From an uncultured Oscillospiraceae bacterium (GTDB lineage: Bacteria; Bacillota; Clostridia; Oscillospirales; Ruminococcaceae): DNA of 64,000 nt. Below, one piece after another: positions 17,628-25,743 of this stretch; within the stretch, counting starts at the first letter, position 1, and the number at the start of each line of letters is the position of its first letter. Location: positions 1 through 64,000 of the forward strand of contig CAKSPH010000001.1 in the NCBI GenBank assembly GCA_934481355.1. The letters are read 5' to 3'. The notes under the pieces are model-generated. The model saw nothing but the letters and a program-made list of their open reading frames with translations. It had not been told where the DNA came from and ran no database searches. The position numbers and the translations under genes are program-made.

Positions 17628-18335
17628 TTACTGTGTAACTTCGGAACCGGCGGGAGCATAGCTCTCGGTGTAGGTGTCCGTCTTGCCGTACTTCTGTTCA
17701 AGGATCCCGTAAAGTCTCCTGGTCTCATCCTCGGCCTTCTTCATGAGCTGCTTTGCGTACTGCGAGTGGCGCATGGTCTCCGGGCAGCGGCTCTCGATGG
17801 GGTTCCCGACAAGCATTCTCTGCCGCCTGCCGAAAACCGAGTGATAACCGCCGTAGATCGCCGCCGGTACTACGCACGCCCCTGTCGCGGCGCACACCAG
17901 CGCTGCGCCGGGCTTGAACTTCTCTATCTTTCCCTCCCGGGCGATTCCGCCCTCCGGGAAGATTATCAGCGAGCCATTGCGGCGGATTATCTCCTCTGCG
18001 GTGGTGTACCAGCTTGCGTCCGCGCCGTCAAGGTCTATCGGGAAGCACCTGCACCAGCCTATCATCGTGCCGACGCATTTCTTGTCGAACCAGCTTTTCT
18101 TCACGAGGACATACGGCTTGTACCGCCCGAGCACAGCCCCGGTGAACGCTCCGTCAAAGTGGTGCGTGTGGTTGAACACGAACACGGCGGGCTTTCCCTT
18201 TAGCTGTTTCTTCACGGATTTATCGACCCACTCAACCTTAGGTCTGAACAGGAAGTAGACTATCCAGGTTATAAGCGTCTGATAAAATCTGCCCCATAAC
18301 GACTGATTCAGGGGGCTTTTTTTCTCATTACTCAT
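17628..18335 (-). CDS. 1-acyl-glycerol-3-phosphate acyltransferase-like protein (PlsC family)
   Basis: A 235-residue membrane-associated acyltransferase. Motif I is NHTHHFDGAF (His-x4-Asp), motif III is FPEGG, and PAAIYGGYHS fits motif IV; one hydrophobic segment precedes motif I. Members move acyl chains from ACP or CoA onto lysophosphatidate or other alcohols. The ATG at 18335 is preferred because AAGGAG sits 7 bases upstream; a GTG two codons earlier overlaps that spacing. As first gene of the acyl operon it may release or anchor the product made on the adjacent ACP. No phospholipid genes adjoin it. Confidence 0.88.
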   Translation of the reverse strand: MSNEKKSPLNQSLWGRFYQTLITWIVYFLFRPKVEWVDKSVKKQLKGKPAVFVFNHTHHFDGAFTGAVLGRYKPYVLVKKSWFDKKCVGTMIGWCRCFPIDLDGADASWYTTAEEIIRRNGSLIIFPEGGIAREGKIEKFKPGAALVCAATGACVVPAAIYGGYHSVFGRRQRMLVGNPIESRCPETMRHSQYAKQLMKKAEDETRRLYGILEQKYGKTDTYTESYAPAGSEVTQ

Positions 18336-18354
18336 TCCCACGCTCCTTCCGGTA

Positions 18355-18412
18355 TCAGTCAGTCTGACTGACTACCATTTATAATTATATACGGTTTTCC
18401 GCCTTTTTTCAA
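18355..18412 (-). promoter_or_regulatory. Acyl-operon promoter with 17-bp palindromic operator
   Basis: Minus strand: TTGAAA (18412-18407), 17-base spacer, TATAAT (18389-18384). Just downstream, at the expected transcription start, is the perfect palindrome TCAGTCAG-T-CTGACTGA (18355-18371). This is the shape and placement of a repressor site (TetR- or MarR-type dimers often bind such repeats). No regulator gene adjoins it. Confidence 0.7.
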
Positions 18413-18567
18413 TGGACATTATGCGGCAGTATATCCCATAAGGGACACATTGTTGCATTTCTGTTGCGCAAATAAAAACACCGGAGCTTTTTCTGCGAAA
18501 TCACCAAAAATACCGCAAAGTCCCGGGATGGCTTTAGACATTTTTTAGCAAGCCACAGGATACGGAA

Positions 18568-18607
18568 AGGCCCGCCGCGGCGGGAAACTCCACCATGACG
18601 GGCCTGG
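18568..18607 (-). terminator. Putative terminator of the sodium:solute symporter gene
   Basis: Minus strand: AGGCCCG pairs with CGGGCCT across a loop that itself contains an inner CCCGCCGCGGCGGG palindrome. The downstream T-tract is weak. It follows the symporter stop codon by about 20 bases. Confidence 0.5.
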
Positions 18608-18624
18608 TTTTTATAAGCTCACTT

Positions 18625-20166
18625 TTACCGGATAGCTTCGGAGCCGCTGGTCTTTACGCGCTCAAACAGTTCGCTGACCTTATCGCCGTCCACCCTGGTG
18701 CAGAGGGACACGATTATAACAGCCGCAAGCGCTATTCCGAATGCCGGGAGCAGCGAGTAGATACCGGTGGCCGCAGAGAGCGTAGCGCCGGAAACTATCG
18801 GAACCATCTCCCAGATGACTACCGCCGCGCCGCCGGAGATAATGCCGGCAACCGCGCCGTTCATTGTCATTCTCTTCCAGAACAGCGAGAGGAGCATAGC
18901 CGGACCGAACGCCGCGCCGAGTCCCGCCCACGCATAGGAAACCAGTCCCATAACGGAGCTGTTCGGGTCGAGGGCGATGAAGTACGCGATAACTGCGACT
19001 GCAATAACAGTTCCGCGGCTTATCCACATGAGGGTCTTGTCCTTTGCGTCCTTCTTGAACAGCTTGAACATATCGTTTGTGACGGAGGAAGCAGTTACCA
19101 GGAGCTGGGAATCCGCCGTGCTCATGATAGCTGCGAGAATAGCCGCCAGGACGATTCCGGCGATTATGCCCGGCAGGAGGTTGCTGCTGAGGAACATGAA
19201 TATCTTCTCAGTATCGCCGAGCGCCGTGAAATCGGCAAGGTAAGCCTCATTGCCTGCGGAGTGCAGGAATATGTAGCCGAAGATTCCGACAAGAACAGCC
19301 GCGCCGAGGGTGATGAATACCCAAATGGTCGCGATTATTCTGGACTTCTTTATAAGGTCGCTTGACTTTATAGCCATGAAGCGGACGAGGATATGCGGCA
19401 TACCAAAGTAGCCGAGTCCCCATGCAAGTCCTGAAAGGATAGTCGTCCACGCGATGGAGCCGTCAACGCCCTCGAACAGATTGAGGTAGTTGGAGATCTC
19501 AGCGCCCGCAGAATCAAGGAACTGAACTGCGCCGGCGTCCGGGGTGCGGAAAATGCACACCAGCGGAACAATGACCAGCGCCGCAAACATCAGCAGACCC
19601 TGAATAAGGTCAGTCCAGCATACCGCGAAGAATCCTCCGAGGAACGTGTAGGAGATTATAATGAGTGCGCCGATGGTGAGCGACAGGGTGTAATCCGTGC
19701 CGAATATGTAGTTGAACAGCTTGGCGCCGCCGCTGAACGCAGAAGCAGTATACACAAGGAAGAACACGAAAATTATCGCCGCGCACGCGAAACGGATAAC
19801 CGGGTTCTTTGTGAAGAAGCGCTTCTGGAAGTACTCCGGGATAGTGATCGCGTCGCCCGCCGCGTAGGACATCTTGCGAAGCCTTGAAGCGAGGACGCGC
19901 CAGTTGAGGTAGGTTCCTATGAAAAGACCTATCGCGATCCAGCTCTCAGTAAGGCCTCGGGCGAATATCGCTCCGGGAAGTCCCATCAGCAGCCAGCCGC
20001 TCATGTCAGAAGCCTGCGCTGAAATTGCGGTAGTCCAGCTTCCGAGCTGTCTGCCGCCGATAAAATAATCGTTCATGCTCTTGGATTTCTTGTAGGATAT
20101 TATACCAATTGCAAGAATGACAAGTGCATAAATCACAAATGCGATAATTACATAAATATCTCCCAT
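18625..20166 (-). CDS. Sodium:solute symporter, PutP-like
   Basis: Integral membrane transporter of the SSS family, 513 residues with about 13 predicted membrane helices. Family marks: NDYFIGGRQLGSWTTAISAQASDMSGWLLMGLPG near the start and the central ILAAIMSTADSQLLVTASS. The best match is sodium/proline symporters, but substrate is not decided by sequence. The start at 20166 has AGGAGG seven bases upstream; a start 16 codons earlier would add a basic leader. No proline-catabolism genes are nearby. Confidence 0.88.
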   Translation of the reverse strand: MGDIYVIIAFVIYALVILAIGIISYKKSKSMNDYFIGGRQLGSWTTAISAQASDMSGWLLMGLPGAIFARGLTESWIAIGLFIGTYLNWRVLASRLRKMSYAAGDAITIPEYFQKRFFTKNPVIRFACAAIIFVFFLVYTASAFSGGAKLFNYIFGTDYTLSLTIGALIIISYTFLGGFFAVCWTDLIQGLLMFAALVIVPLVCIFRTPDAGAVQFLDSAGAEISNYLNLFEGVDGSIAWTTILSGLAWGLGYFGMPHILVRFMAIKSSDLIKKSRIIATIWVFITLGAAVLVGIFGYIFLHSAGNEAYLADFTALGDTEKIFMFLSSNLLPGIIAGIVLAAILAAIMSTADSQLLVTASSVTNDMFKLFKKDAKDKTLMWISRGTVIAVAVIAYFIALDPNSSVMGLVSYAWAGLGAAFGPAMLLSLFWKRMTMNGAVAGIISGGAAVVIWEMVPIVSGATLSAATGIYSLLPAFGIALAAVIIVSLCTRVDGDKVSELFERVKTSGSEAIR

Positions 20167-20222
20167 TTGCGTCCTCCTTTTATTTTTTTGCCGCCGCACC
20201 CTATTGCACAGCATATAGATTT

Positions 20223-20251
20223 ATTGTATCATCTTTTGCCCGAAAATGCAA
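20223..20251 (-). promoter_or_regulatory. Promoter of the sodium:solute symporter
   Basis: Minus strand: TTGCAT (20251-20246), 17-base spacer, TACAAT (20228-20223), about 57 bases upstream of the start codon. Confidence 0.6.
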
Positions 20252-20321
20252 TAGAAAAAGTGAATTTTTTCTGTTTTTTTGTTGCATTTCTGCATTTTCC
20301 GCGCTTATTTCCCGGAATCAC

Positions 20322-20351
20322 AAAAAATGAGGAGGACTTTTGTCCTCCTCA
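20322..20351 (-). terminator. Terminator of the Na/Pi cotransporter gene
   Basis: Arms TGAGGAGGAC (20328-20337) and GTCCTCCTCA (20342-20351) with a four-base loop, followed on the minus strand by TTTTTTG. Perfect 10-bp stem. Confidence 0.9.
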
Positions 20352-20366
20352 CAGCATCTACTCTGT

Positions 20367-22142
20367 TCATGATTGTTCAGGCAGAATGTATTTCTCCTTA
20401 TAGTCGTTGAATTCGTCCATGAATTCCGAGCGGTCGAGTTTCTTCAGCTCCACCATGTACTCATGGGTATCCATGCTGTTGTCGTTTATCTGAATGATAT
20501 ACACCGCGATATTCGAGCAGTGATCGGATACGCGCTCAAAATTAGTCAGCAGATCCTGTAGGATGAAGCCCAGCTCTATAGTGCACTTGCCATTGCGCAG
20601 GCGCTCGATATGCCTGGTCTTGAGCTCGTTGCGGAGCTGGTCTATAACGTCCTCCAGAGGCTCGACGTTCTTTGCCATGGTGACGTCTGATTCAATGAAT
20701 GCGTTTATCGACATATCAAGTATCTCGCTTACCGCATTTATTATTACCGGGATCTCCCTGAGTGCCTGCTCGGAGAACTTTATCTTCTTGTCGTGCATTT
20801 CCTCGGCGGCTTCAACGATGTTCACCGCATGGTCGGAAATGCGCTCCAGATCGCCTATCGTGTGAAGCATACTCGAAACGATCTTGCTGTCGTTCTCAGA
20901 CAGATCCTTTGAGCTTATCTTCAGGATATACGAGCCTATCTTGTCTTCGTAGATATCTATCGTGTTTTCATTCTCGATAACCGTCTGGCACTTGCGCTGG
21001 TCGAAATTCGTCACAGCTTCAAGCGACATTTTAAGGGTCTCCTGAGTAAGTCTTGCCATGCGGATGCAGACGTTGCGGCACTGCTCGATAGCAACGGACG
21101 GCGTATTCAGCAGACGCTCGTCAAGCAGCATAGGAGACGCGTTCTGCCTGTCCCTCTCGTCGTCGCGGACGGTAAGGCAGGCGAGCTTTTCAAGCTGCTT
21201 CGTGAACGGCAGGAACAGCGCAGTAGCAAGCACGTTGAACCCCGTGTGAATGACCGCTATGCCGACAGCGCTCAGGGAGTCCTCCATAAACGGCAGGTCA
21301 ACGAACGCATTTATCAGATAGAACACCGAAAGGAACACGATAGTTCCGATAACGTTGAAATAAAGGTGAACGAACGCGACGCGCTTCGCGGGCTTGTTGG
21401 CTCCGACAGAAGATATGAGCGCGGTCACGCAGGAACCGATATTCTGTCCCAGAAGAAGCGGAAGCGCAACGGAATATGTGACCTTTCCCGTGGAAATCGC
21501 TATGGACTGCAGAATACCTATCGAAGCCGACGAGGACTGGAGCACTGCCGTGAGCACCGCTCCCGCGATAACGCCGAGCACCGGATTTGAGAACATCATC
21601 AGGATATTGCAGAACGTCTCGTTCTCCGAAAGGCCTTCGGTGGCGGAGGACATGGCGTTCATGCCGAACATCAGCACGGCAAAGCCCGCAAGGATCATGC
21701 CTATGGTCTTTTTCCGGTCGGATTTCGTGAACATTATAAGTATCACGCCTATGACCGCAAGCACCGGTGTGAACGTGGTAGGCTTAAGGATATTCAGGAA
21801 GCTGAATCCGTCAGAGCCGCCTATCGACTGAAGGCTGAGCAGCCAGCTTGTGGCTGTGGTGCCTATGTTAGCGCCCATGATAACACCGATCGCCTGAGAA
21901 AGCTTCATCAGTCCGGAGTTAACGAAGCCGATTATCATGACGGTGGTCGCCGCCGACGACTGTATCACCGCGGTGATTATCGCACCGAGGACTACGCCCT
22001 TGATAGGTCTTGATGTCGCTTTTTCAAGCCATGTTTCGAGTTTTCCGCCCGCGAGCTTTTCAAGTGAAGCGCTGAGCGTGTGCATTCCGAAAAGGAACAG
22101 CGCAATACCGCCAAGCAGATTCAGTACATCGTAGACATTCAT
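20367..22142 (-). CDS. Na/Pi cotransporter family protein with PhoU-like domain
   Basis: Sodium-coupled phosphate transporter of the NptA/PF02690 family, 591 residues. Two inverted membrane repeats (residues about 1-140 and 185-320) each carry the QSSAAT/QSSSAS motif of the ion site (VIQSSAATTVM, VLQSSSASIGI). The C-terminal 240 residues form a PhoU-like helical cytoplasmic domain. The ATG at 22142 follows AGGAG. Expression could respond to phosphate, but no clear Pho box was found. Confidence 0.9.
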   Translation of the reverse strand: MNVYDVLNLLGGIALFLFGMHTLSASLEKLAGGKLETWLEKATSRPIKGVVLGAIITAVIQSSAATTVMIIGFVNSGLMKLSQAIGVIMGANIGTTATSWLLSLQSIGGSDGFSFLNILKPTTFTPVLAVIGVILIMFTKSDRKKTIGMILAGFAVLMFGMNAMSSATEGLSENETFCNILMMFSNPVLGVIAGAVLTAVLQSSSASIGILQSIAISTGKVTYSVALPLLLGQNIGSCVTALISSVGANKPAKRVAFVHLYFNVIGTIVFLSVFYLINAFVDLPFMEDSLSAVGIAVIHTGFNVLATALFLPFTKQLEKLACLTVRDDERDRQNASPMLLDERLLNTPSVAIEQCRNVCIRMARLTQETLKMSLEAVTNFDQRKCQTVIENENTIDIYEDKIGSYILKISSKDLSENDSKIVSSMLHTIGDLERISDHAVNIVEAAEEMHDKKIKFSEQALREIPVIINAVSEILDMSINAFIESDVTMAKNVEPLEDVIDQLRNELKTRHIERLRNGKCTIELGFILQDLLTNFERVSDHCSNIAVYIIQINDNSMDTHEYMVELKKLDRSEFMDEFNDYKEKYILPEQS

Positions 22143-22448
22143 TGCAAGTTTCTCCTGTTTTTACGGCAATTTTTCTTTATTGCCGTTTTTATTAACCACT
22201 TTTAACATTGTACATTTCTATTATACATGATTTTTACGGAATTGTACAGATATTTATCGAATTTTTTATGAAAATTTGATTTTTTGTTGATAAACAACAA
22301 ACGCAGCGCGCCTGCTCCGACAGTTCTGTGACATTATATTTGTGCGATTTATATTTTGCGGAATAAATGGAAATATTCTGGCTAAACTATGGGCGAAGCC
22401 AAAATCACAGGGCAGTACCAAAACAATTCCACAGAAAGGAAACTCACC
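22143..22448. promoter_or_regulatory. AT-rich divergent promoter region
   Basis: The 306-base gap separates the Na/Pi cotransporter (left) and the M23 protein (right). Facing left is TATAAT (22226-22221) with a weak TGTACA upstream; TGTACAAT occurs twice around it. At 22163-22186 a hairpin (ACGGCAAT/ATTGCCGT) lies in the cotransporter leader. A rightward promoter for the M23 gene is not obvious, consistent with an alternative sigma factor, but I cannot show one. Confidence 0.5.
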
Positions 22449-23186
22449 ATGAGAAAAGACAGGAACAAGAAGTCACTGAACACCAGGGCGTTCGCGGCAG
22501 CAACGGTGCTTGGAGCCGCCGCGATTGCTGTGGCGGGATTTGCGGCATACAACCGGACGCTCGACACGCTGACCCCCACCACAAGCGGCAGCACCACCAG
22601 CACATGGACATTCAGCGCACCGGAGAGCACCCCGGTGAACGCGGAGCAGTCCGGCGTTGAACGCGAGGATAAGCCCTCAGTAACCACGGTCAGCAAGCCC
22701 CAGCCCCAGCCCGCCGCCGAAGCCGCTTCCGAAGCGACCGCAGAAGCGGAGGAGGTCAACAAGCCCGTACAGAGCGAGGCTCGCAACATCATGCCGGTAT
22801 CCGGGGAGGTATCTCACCCGTTCAGCAACGGAGAGCTTGTGAAATCAGAGACGCTCGGCGTCTGGAAGACCCATGACGGCTGCGACATACTCTGCCCCAT
22901 CGGCACAGAGGTACGCTCGATGTCTGCCGGAACAGTCACCGAGATACGCGAGGACCCCCTGTGGGGAGTCTGCGTGACCGTTGAACAGAACAACGGGCTC
23001 ACCGTGGAATACTGCGGTCTCGCCAAGGAGCTCAGCGTTAAGACCGGTCAGGAGATAGAGGAGGGCGCGCCCATCGGAAAGACCAGCGACACCTGCCAGA
23101 TAGAAATAGTGCAGGAGCCTCACCTCCATCTCGGCGTAAAGCAGGGCGGAAAATGGATCGACCCTATGTCGGTGATAACAAATTAA
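22449..23186 (+). CDS. M23-family peptidase-like membrane protein (SpoIIQ-like)
   Basis: A 245-residue protein with a short basic N-terminus, one membrane anchor (residues about 14-35), a 75-residue Thr/Ser/Pro/Glu-rich linker and a C-terminal LytM/M23 domain (about 115-245). The metal ligands His142 and Asp146 (HDGCD) and the HLH pair (225-227) are present, so it may be an active endopeptidase. The architecture matches SpoIIQ, the forespore-side half of the engulfment channel, and clostridial SpoIIQ keeps metal ligands. A general cell-wall hydrolase is the alternative. Start chosen at 22449 (AAAGGAAA upstream). Confidence 0.75.
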   Translation: MRKDRNKKSLNTRAFAAATVLGAAAIAVAGFAAYNRTLDTLTPTTSGSTTSTWTFSAPESTPVNAEQSGVEREDKPSVTTVSKPQPQPAAEAASEATAEAEEVNKPVQSEARNIMPVSGEVSHPFSNGELVKSETLGVWKTHDGCDILCPIGTEVRSMSAGTVTEIREDPLWGVCVTVEQNNGLTVEYCGLAKELSVKTGQEIEEGAPIGKTSDTCQIEIVQEPHLHLGVKQGGKWIDPMSVITN

Positions 23187-23228
23187 ATTCGGAATTAACG
23201 GTGTCGCTTCGCGGCAGATATAAAAACG
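23185..23228 (+). repeat. 3'-UTR hairpin family, copy after the M23 gene
   Basis: AAATTCGGAATTA overlaps the stop codon and is followed by a stem around TGTCGC-TTC-GCGGCA, then ATAAAA and the terminator at 23228. Same layout as the copies at 14950 and 32945. Confidence 0.55.
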
Positions 23229-23252
23229 GGAGGGCTTCCGCCCTCCCAAATT
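23228..23252. terminator. Bidirectional terminator between M23 and Cys4 genes
   Basis: Arms GGGAGGGC (23228-23235) and GCCCTCCC (23240-23247) with loop TTCC, flanked by A-rich sequence on the left and AAATTTTG on the right. It serves convergent genes. Confidence 0.75.
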
Positions 23253-23266
23253 TTGTTTGTGTGAAA

Positions 23267-23482
23267 TCAGAAATCAATATCGTTTACCGCCGAATTAGCA
23301 AGCTGAAGTTCCTTCTTGGGAACTCTCTTTAAAGGTGAATATACGAACTTCTTGCAGGAATCGTAAGCCTTCACCTCGCCCATCTTTGAGCACATTATCT
23401 TGTCGCCGCCAGCGGCAGTGCCCAGCTCGCAGTATTTGCAGGAGGGCTTTATGTTATTGCCAAACAGCTTTTTCTTTGCCAT
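23267..23482 (-). CDS. Small four-cysteine protein, unknown function
   Basis: A 71-residue basic protein with CKYCELG, then IMCSKMG and YDSCKKF: four cysteines in a pattern that could hold zinc or an iron-sulfur cluster. I do not know a characterised homologue. The start at 23482 (MAKKKLFG) has an AGGAGG eight bases upstream; an in-frame ATG five codons earlier would lie over that site. Single gene between two terminators, so it is its own transcription unit. Confidence 0.75.
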   Translation of the reverse strand: MAKKKLFGNNIKPSCKYCELGTAAGGDKIMCSKMGEVKAYDSCKKFVYSPLKRVPKKELQLANSAVNDIDF

Positions 23483-23600
23483 ATATATTTCCTCCAATCA
23501 GTCCATAGAATGCAGACCTGCGCCTGCCTATACATATTATATCACACTGTGCAGAAATTGTCTACCACAATTTCAGCTCCGTTTTTTAGCGATTATGCAC

Positions 23601-23627
23601 AAAAGGGGCTGCGTTACCGCAGCCCCT
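23601..23627 (-). terminator. Terminator of the PEP carboxykinase gene
   Basis: Arms GGGGCTGCG (23605-23613) and CGCAGCCCC (23618-23626), loop TTAC, followed on the minus strand by TTTTGTGC. Perfect 9-bp stem. Confidence 0.88.
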
Positions 23628-23652
23628 CTATTAAGTTACGTCCAGGAATCAA

Positions 23653-25509
23653 TTATGCCTTGTTCAGGCGAGCCTCGATCTTGTCGAGCTCATCATACAG
23701 AGCCTGAGGAATGTTGCCGCCCTTAGCCTTGATATCATCGTTGTAATATCTGCGCATTTCAGCGATCTCCTTCTTCCAGAGGTCGATGTCAACTGCAAGC
23801 AGCTTGTCCTCAACTTCGGAAGTAACCTCGTCCTCGATGCCCTTGAGGTTGATGTCGCCCTTCTTAGGCAGGTAGCCAATAGGAGTCTCAACAGCGTCAA
23901 CCTTGCCCTCGCATCTCTTGATGATCCAGTCGAGGACGCGCATATTGTCGCCGAAGCCCGGCCACATGAAGTTGCCGTTCTCGTCCTGCTTGAACCAGTT
24001 AACGTTGAAGATCTTAGGAGCCTTGTCGCCGAGCTTCTCGCCCATCTCGAGCCAGTGTGCCCAGTAGTCGCCTACGTTGTAACCGATGAACGGCTTCATA
24101 GCCATAGGATCGTGACGGAGAACGCCGACAGCGCCGGTAGCAGCAGCAGTTGTCTCAGAAGAAACAGCGGAGCCCATATATGTGCCGTGTACCCAGTCGA
24201 AGGACTGATATACCAGCGGAGTTGTGGAAGCGCGTCTGCCGCCGAAGATGATAGCGCTTACAGGAACGCCGTCCGGGTTGTTGAACTCAGGGGATACACA
24301 CGGGCAGTTGACAGCCGGAGCGGTGAATCTGGAGTTCGGGTGAGCAAGCTTCTTGTTCTTGCCGGTAGCAGGATCGGTCTCAGAAGTGAACTCAGGACCG
24401 TTTACCTTAGCGCCCTTCCACTCTGTTGCGTCAACGGGCGGGTTCTTGTCAAGACCCTCCCACCAAACGGTGTTGTCCGCATTGTTCAGGGCAACGTTGG
24501 TGAAGATGGTGTTCTTCATTGTGGAAGCAAGCGCGTTGTAGTTGGACTTAGCGTTTGTACCGGGAGCTACGCCGAAGAAGCCGTTCTCAGGGTTGATAGC
24601 GTAGAGTCTGCCGTCCTTGCCGGGCTTCATCCATGCGATATCGTCGCCTACGGTGAATATCTGATAGCCCTGCTCCTTGTAAACTGCCGGAGGAATAAGC
24701 ATTGCGAGGTTTGTCTTACCGCATGCGGAGGGGAATGCAGCGGTGATATACTTCATCTCGCCATCGGGCTTCTTAACGCCGAGGATAAGCATATGCTCAG
24801 CCATCCAGCCCTCGTTCTTGCCCTGGTAGGAAGCGATACGCAGTGCGAAGCACTTCTTGCCAAGCAGAACGTTTCCGCCGTAAGCGGAGTTGATGGACCA
24901 GATCGTGTTCTCCTCAGGGAACTGAACGATGTATCTCTTCTCGGGATCAACGTCAGCCTTGCTGTGCAGACCGCGAACGAAGTCGTTGGATGTGTCGCCG
25001 AGGTTCTTGAAAGCTTCAACGCCCATTCTGGTCATGATGTTCATGTTCAGAACAACGTAGATGGAGTCAGTCAGCTCAACGCCCACCTTAGCGAGGGAGG
25101 AGCCGATCGGGCCCATGGAGTACGGAATAACGTACATTGTTCTGCCCTTCATGACGCCGTCGTACATGGGGGTGAGCATTGCCTTCATGTCCTTGGGGTC
25201 CATCCAGTTGTTGGTAGGGCCTGCGTCCTTCTTCTCACGGCAGCAGATGAAAGTTCTGTCCTCAACTCTTGCAACATCGTTGGGGAGGGTTCTGTGATAC
25301 AGGCAGCCGGGGAGCTTCTCCGGGTTCAGTCTGTACATCTTGTCCTTATCGCCGTCGGGCAGGGAGCAAACCTCGTTGGTCAGCTCGTCGAGCTGCTCCT
25401 TGGAGCCGTCGATCCAGATGACCTGATCCGGCTTTGTGAGGGCAACCATTTCGTCGACCCACTTGATAACGTTAGGGTTCTTGGTTAATACACCGGGATT
25501 TCTTGCCAT
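23653..25509 (-). CDS. pckG: Phosphoenolpyruvate carboxykinase (GTP)
   Basis: Interconverts oxaloacetate and PEP with GTP/GDP; in fermenting anaerobes it often runs toward oxaloacetate and succinate. The 618 residues match GTP-type enzymes, not the roughly 530-residue ATP type common in Bacilli. Seen: FPSACGKTNLAML (P-loop with the hyper-reactive cysteine), VGDDIAWMK metal site, NPENGFFGVAPGT, FGGRRASTTPLVYQSFDW and YNVGDYWAHWL. The start at 25509 (MARNPGVLTKNPNV) has AAGGAG upstream. Codon use is very biased, indicating high expression, and it has its own promoter and terminator. Confidence 0.96.
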   Translation of the reverse strand: MARNPGVLTKNPNVIKWVDEMVALTKPDQVIWIDGSKEQLDELTNEVCSLPDGDKDKMYRLNPEKLPGCLYHRTLPNDVARVEDRTFICCREKKDAGPTNNWMDPKDMKAMLTPMYDGVMKGRTMYVIPYSMGPIGSSLAKVGVELTDSIYVVLNMNIMTRMGVEAFKNLGDTSNDFVRGLHSKADVDPEKRYIVQFPEENTIWSINSAYGGNVLLGKKCFALRIASYQGKNEGWMAEHMLILGVKKPDGEMKYITAAFPSACGKTNLAMLIPPAVYKEQGYQIFTVGDDIAWMKPGKDGRLYAINPENGFFGVAPGTNAKSNYNALASTMKNTIFTNVALNNADNTVWWEGLDKNPPVDATEWKGAKVNGPEFTSETDPATGKNKKLAHPNSRFTAPAVNCPCVSPEFNNPDGVPVSAIIFGGRRASTTPLVYQSFDWVHGTYMGSAVSSETTAAATGAVGVLRHDPMAMKPFIGYNVGDYWAHWLEMGEKLGDKAPKIFNVNWFKQDENGNFMWPGFGDNMRVLDWIIKRCEGKVDAVETPIGYLPKKGDINLKGIEDEVTSEVEDKLLAVDIDLWKKEIAEMRRYYNDDIKAKGGNIPQALYDELDKIEARLNKA

Positions 25510-25594
25510 AATTGTTATCTCCTTCTGAAATTTTATTGGAATATGAGAAAGCTGCGGCTTCAGAACTGCTGCATACACTTTCTCCACAAATAAC

Positions 25595-25623
25595 ATTATA
25601 CCCGAAATTCTGCAATAAGTCAA
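25595..25623 (-). promoter_or_regulatory. Promoter of pckG
   Basis: Minus strand: TTGACT (25623-25618), 17-base spacer, TATAAT (25600-25595), about 85 bases upstream of the start codon. Near-consensus, fitting strong expression. Confidence 0.75.
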
Positions 25624-25709
25624 GACAGATTCTTCGTTTTTTTGAGAATTTTTTAACAATTTCACAGATATTTCACCTGTTAAAGTTAAAGCGGCATTCT
25701 ATAAAGTTA

Positions 25710-25738
25710 ACCGGAGAGTTCAGCACTCTCCGGTCAAA
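25710..25738 (-). terminator. Hairpin after the GH25 endolysin
   Basis: Arms ACCGGAGAG (25710-25718) and CTCTCCGGT (25726-25734). On the minus strand the following bases are TAACTTTATAG, a weak T-tract. It ends the lysis cassette. Confidence 0.65.
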
Positions 25739-25743
25739 ATCAT

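Noticed and set aside
18355..18371. FapR operator for the acyl operon palindrome
   Set aside because: FapR sites have a TTAGTACC-type sequence with AT-rich flanks; TCAGTCAG-T-CTGACTGA does not match, so I kept the call generic.
24055..25488. 477-codon plus-strand frame opposite pckG
   Set aside because: Shadow of codon bias in a highly expressed gene; no ribosome site or domain.
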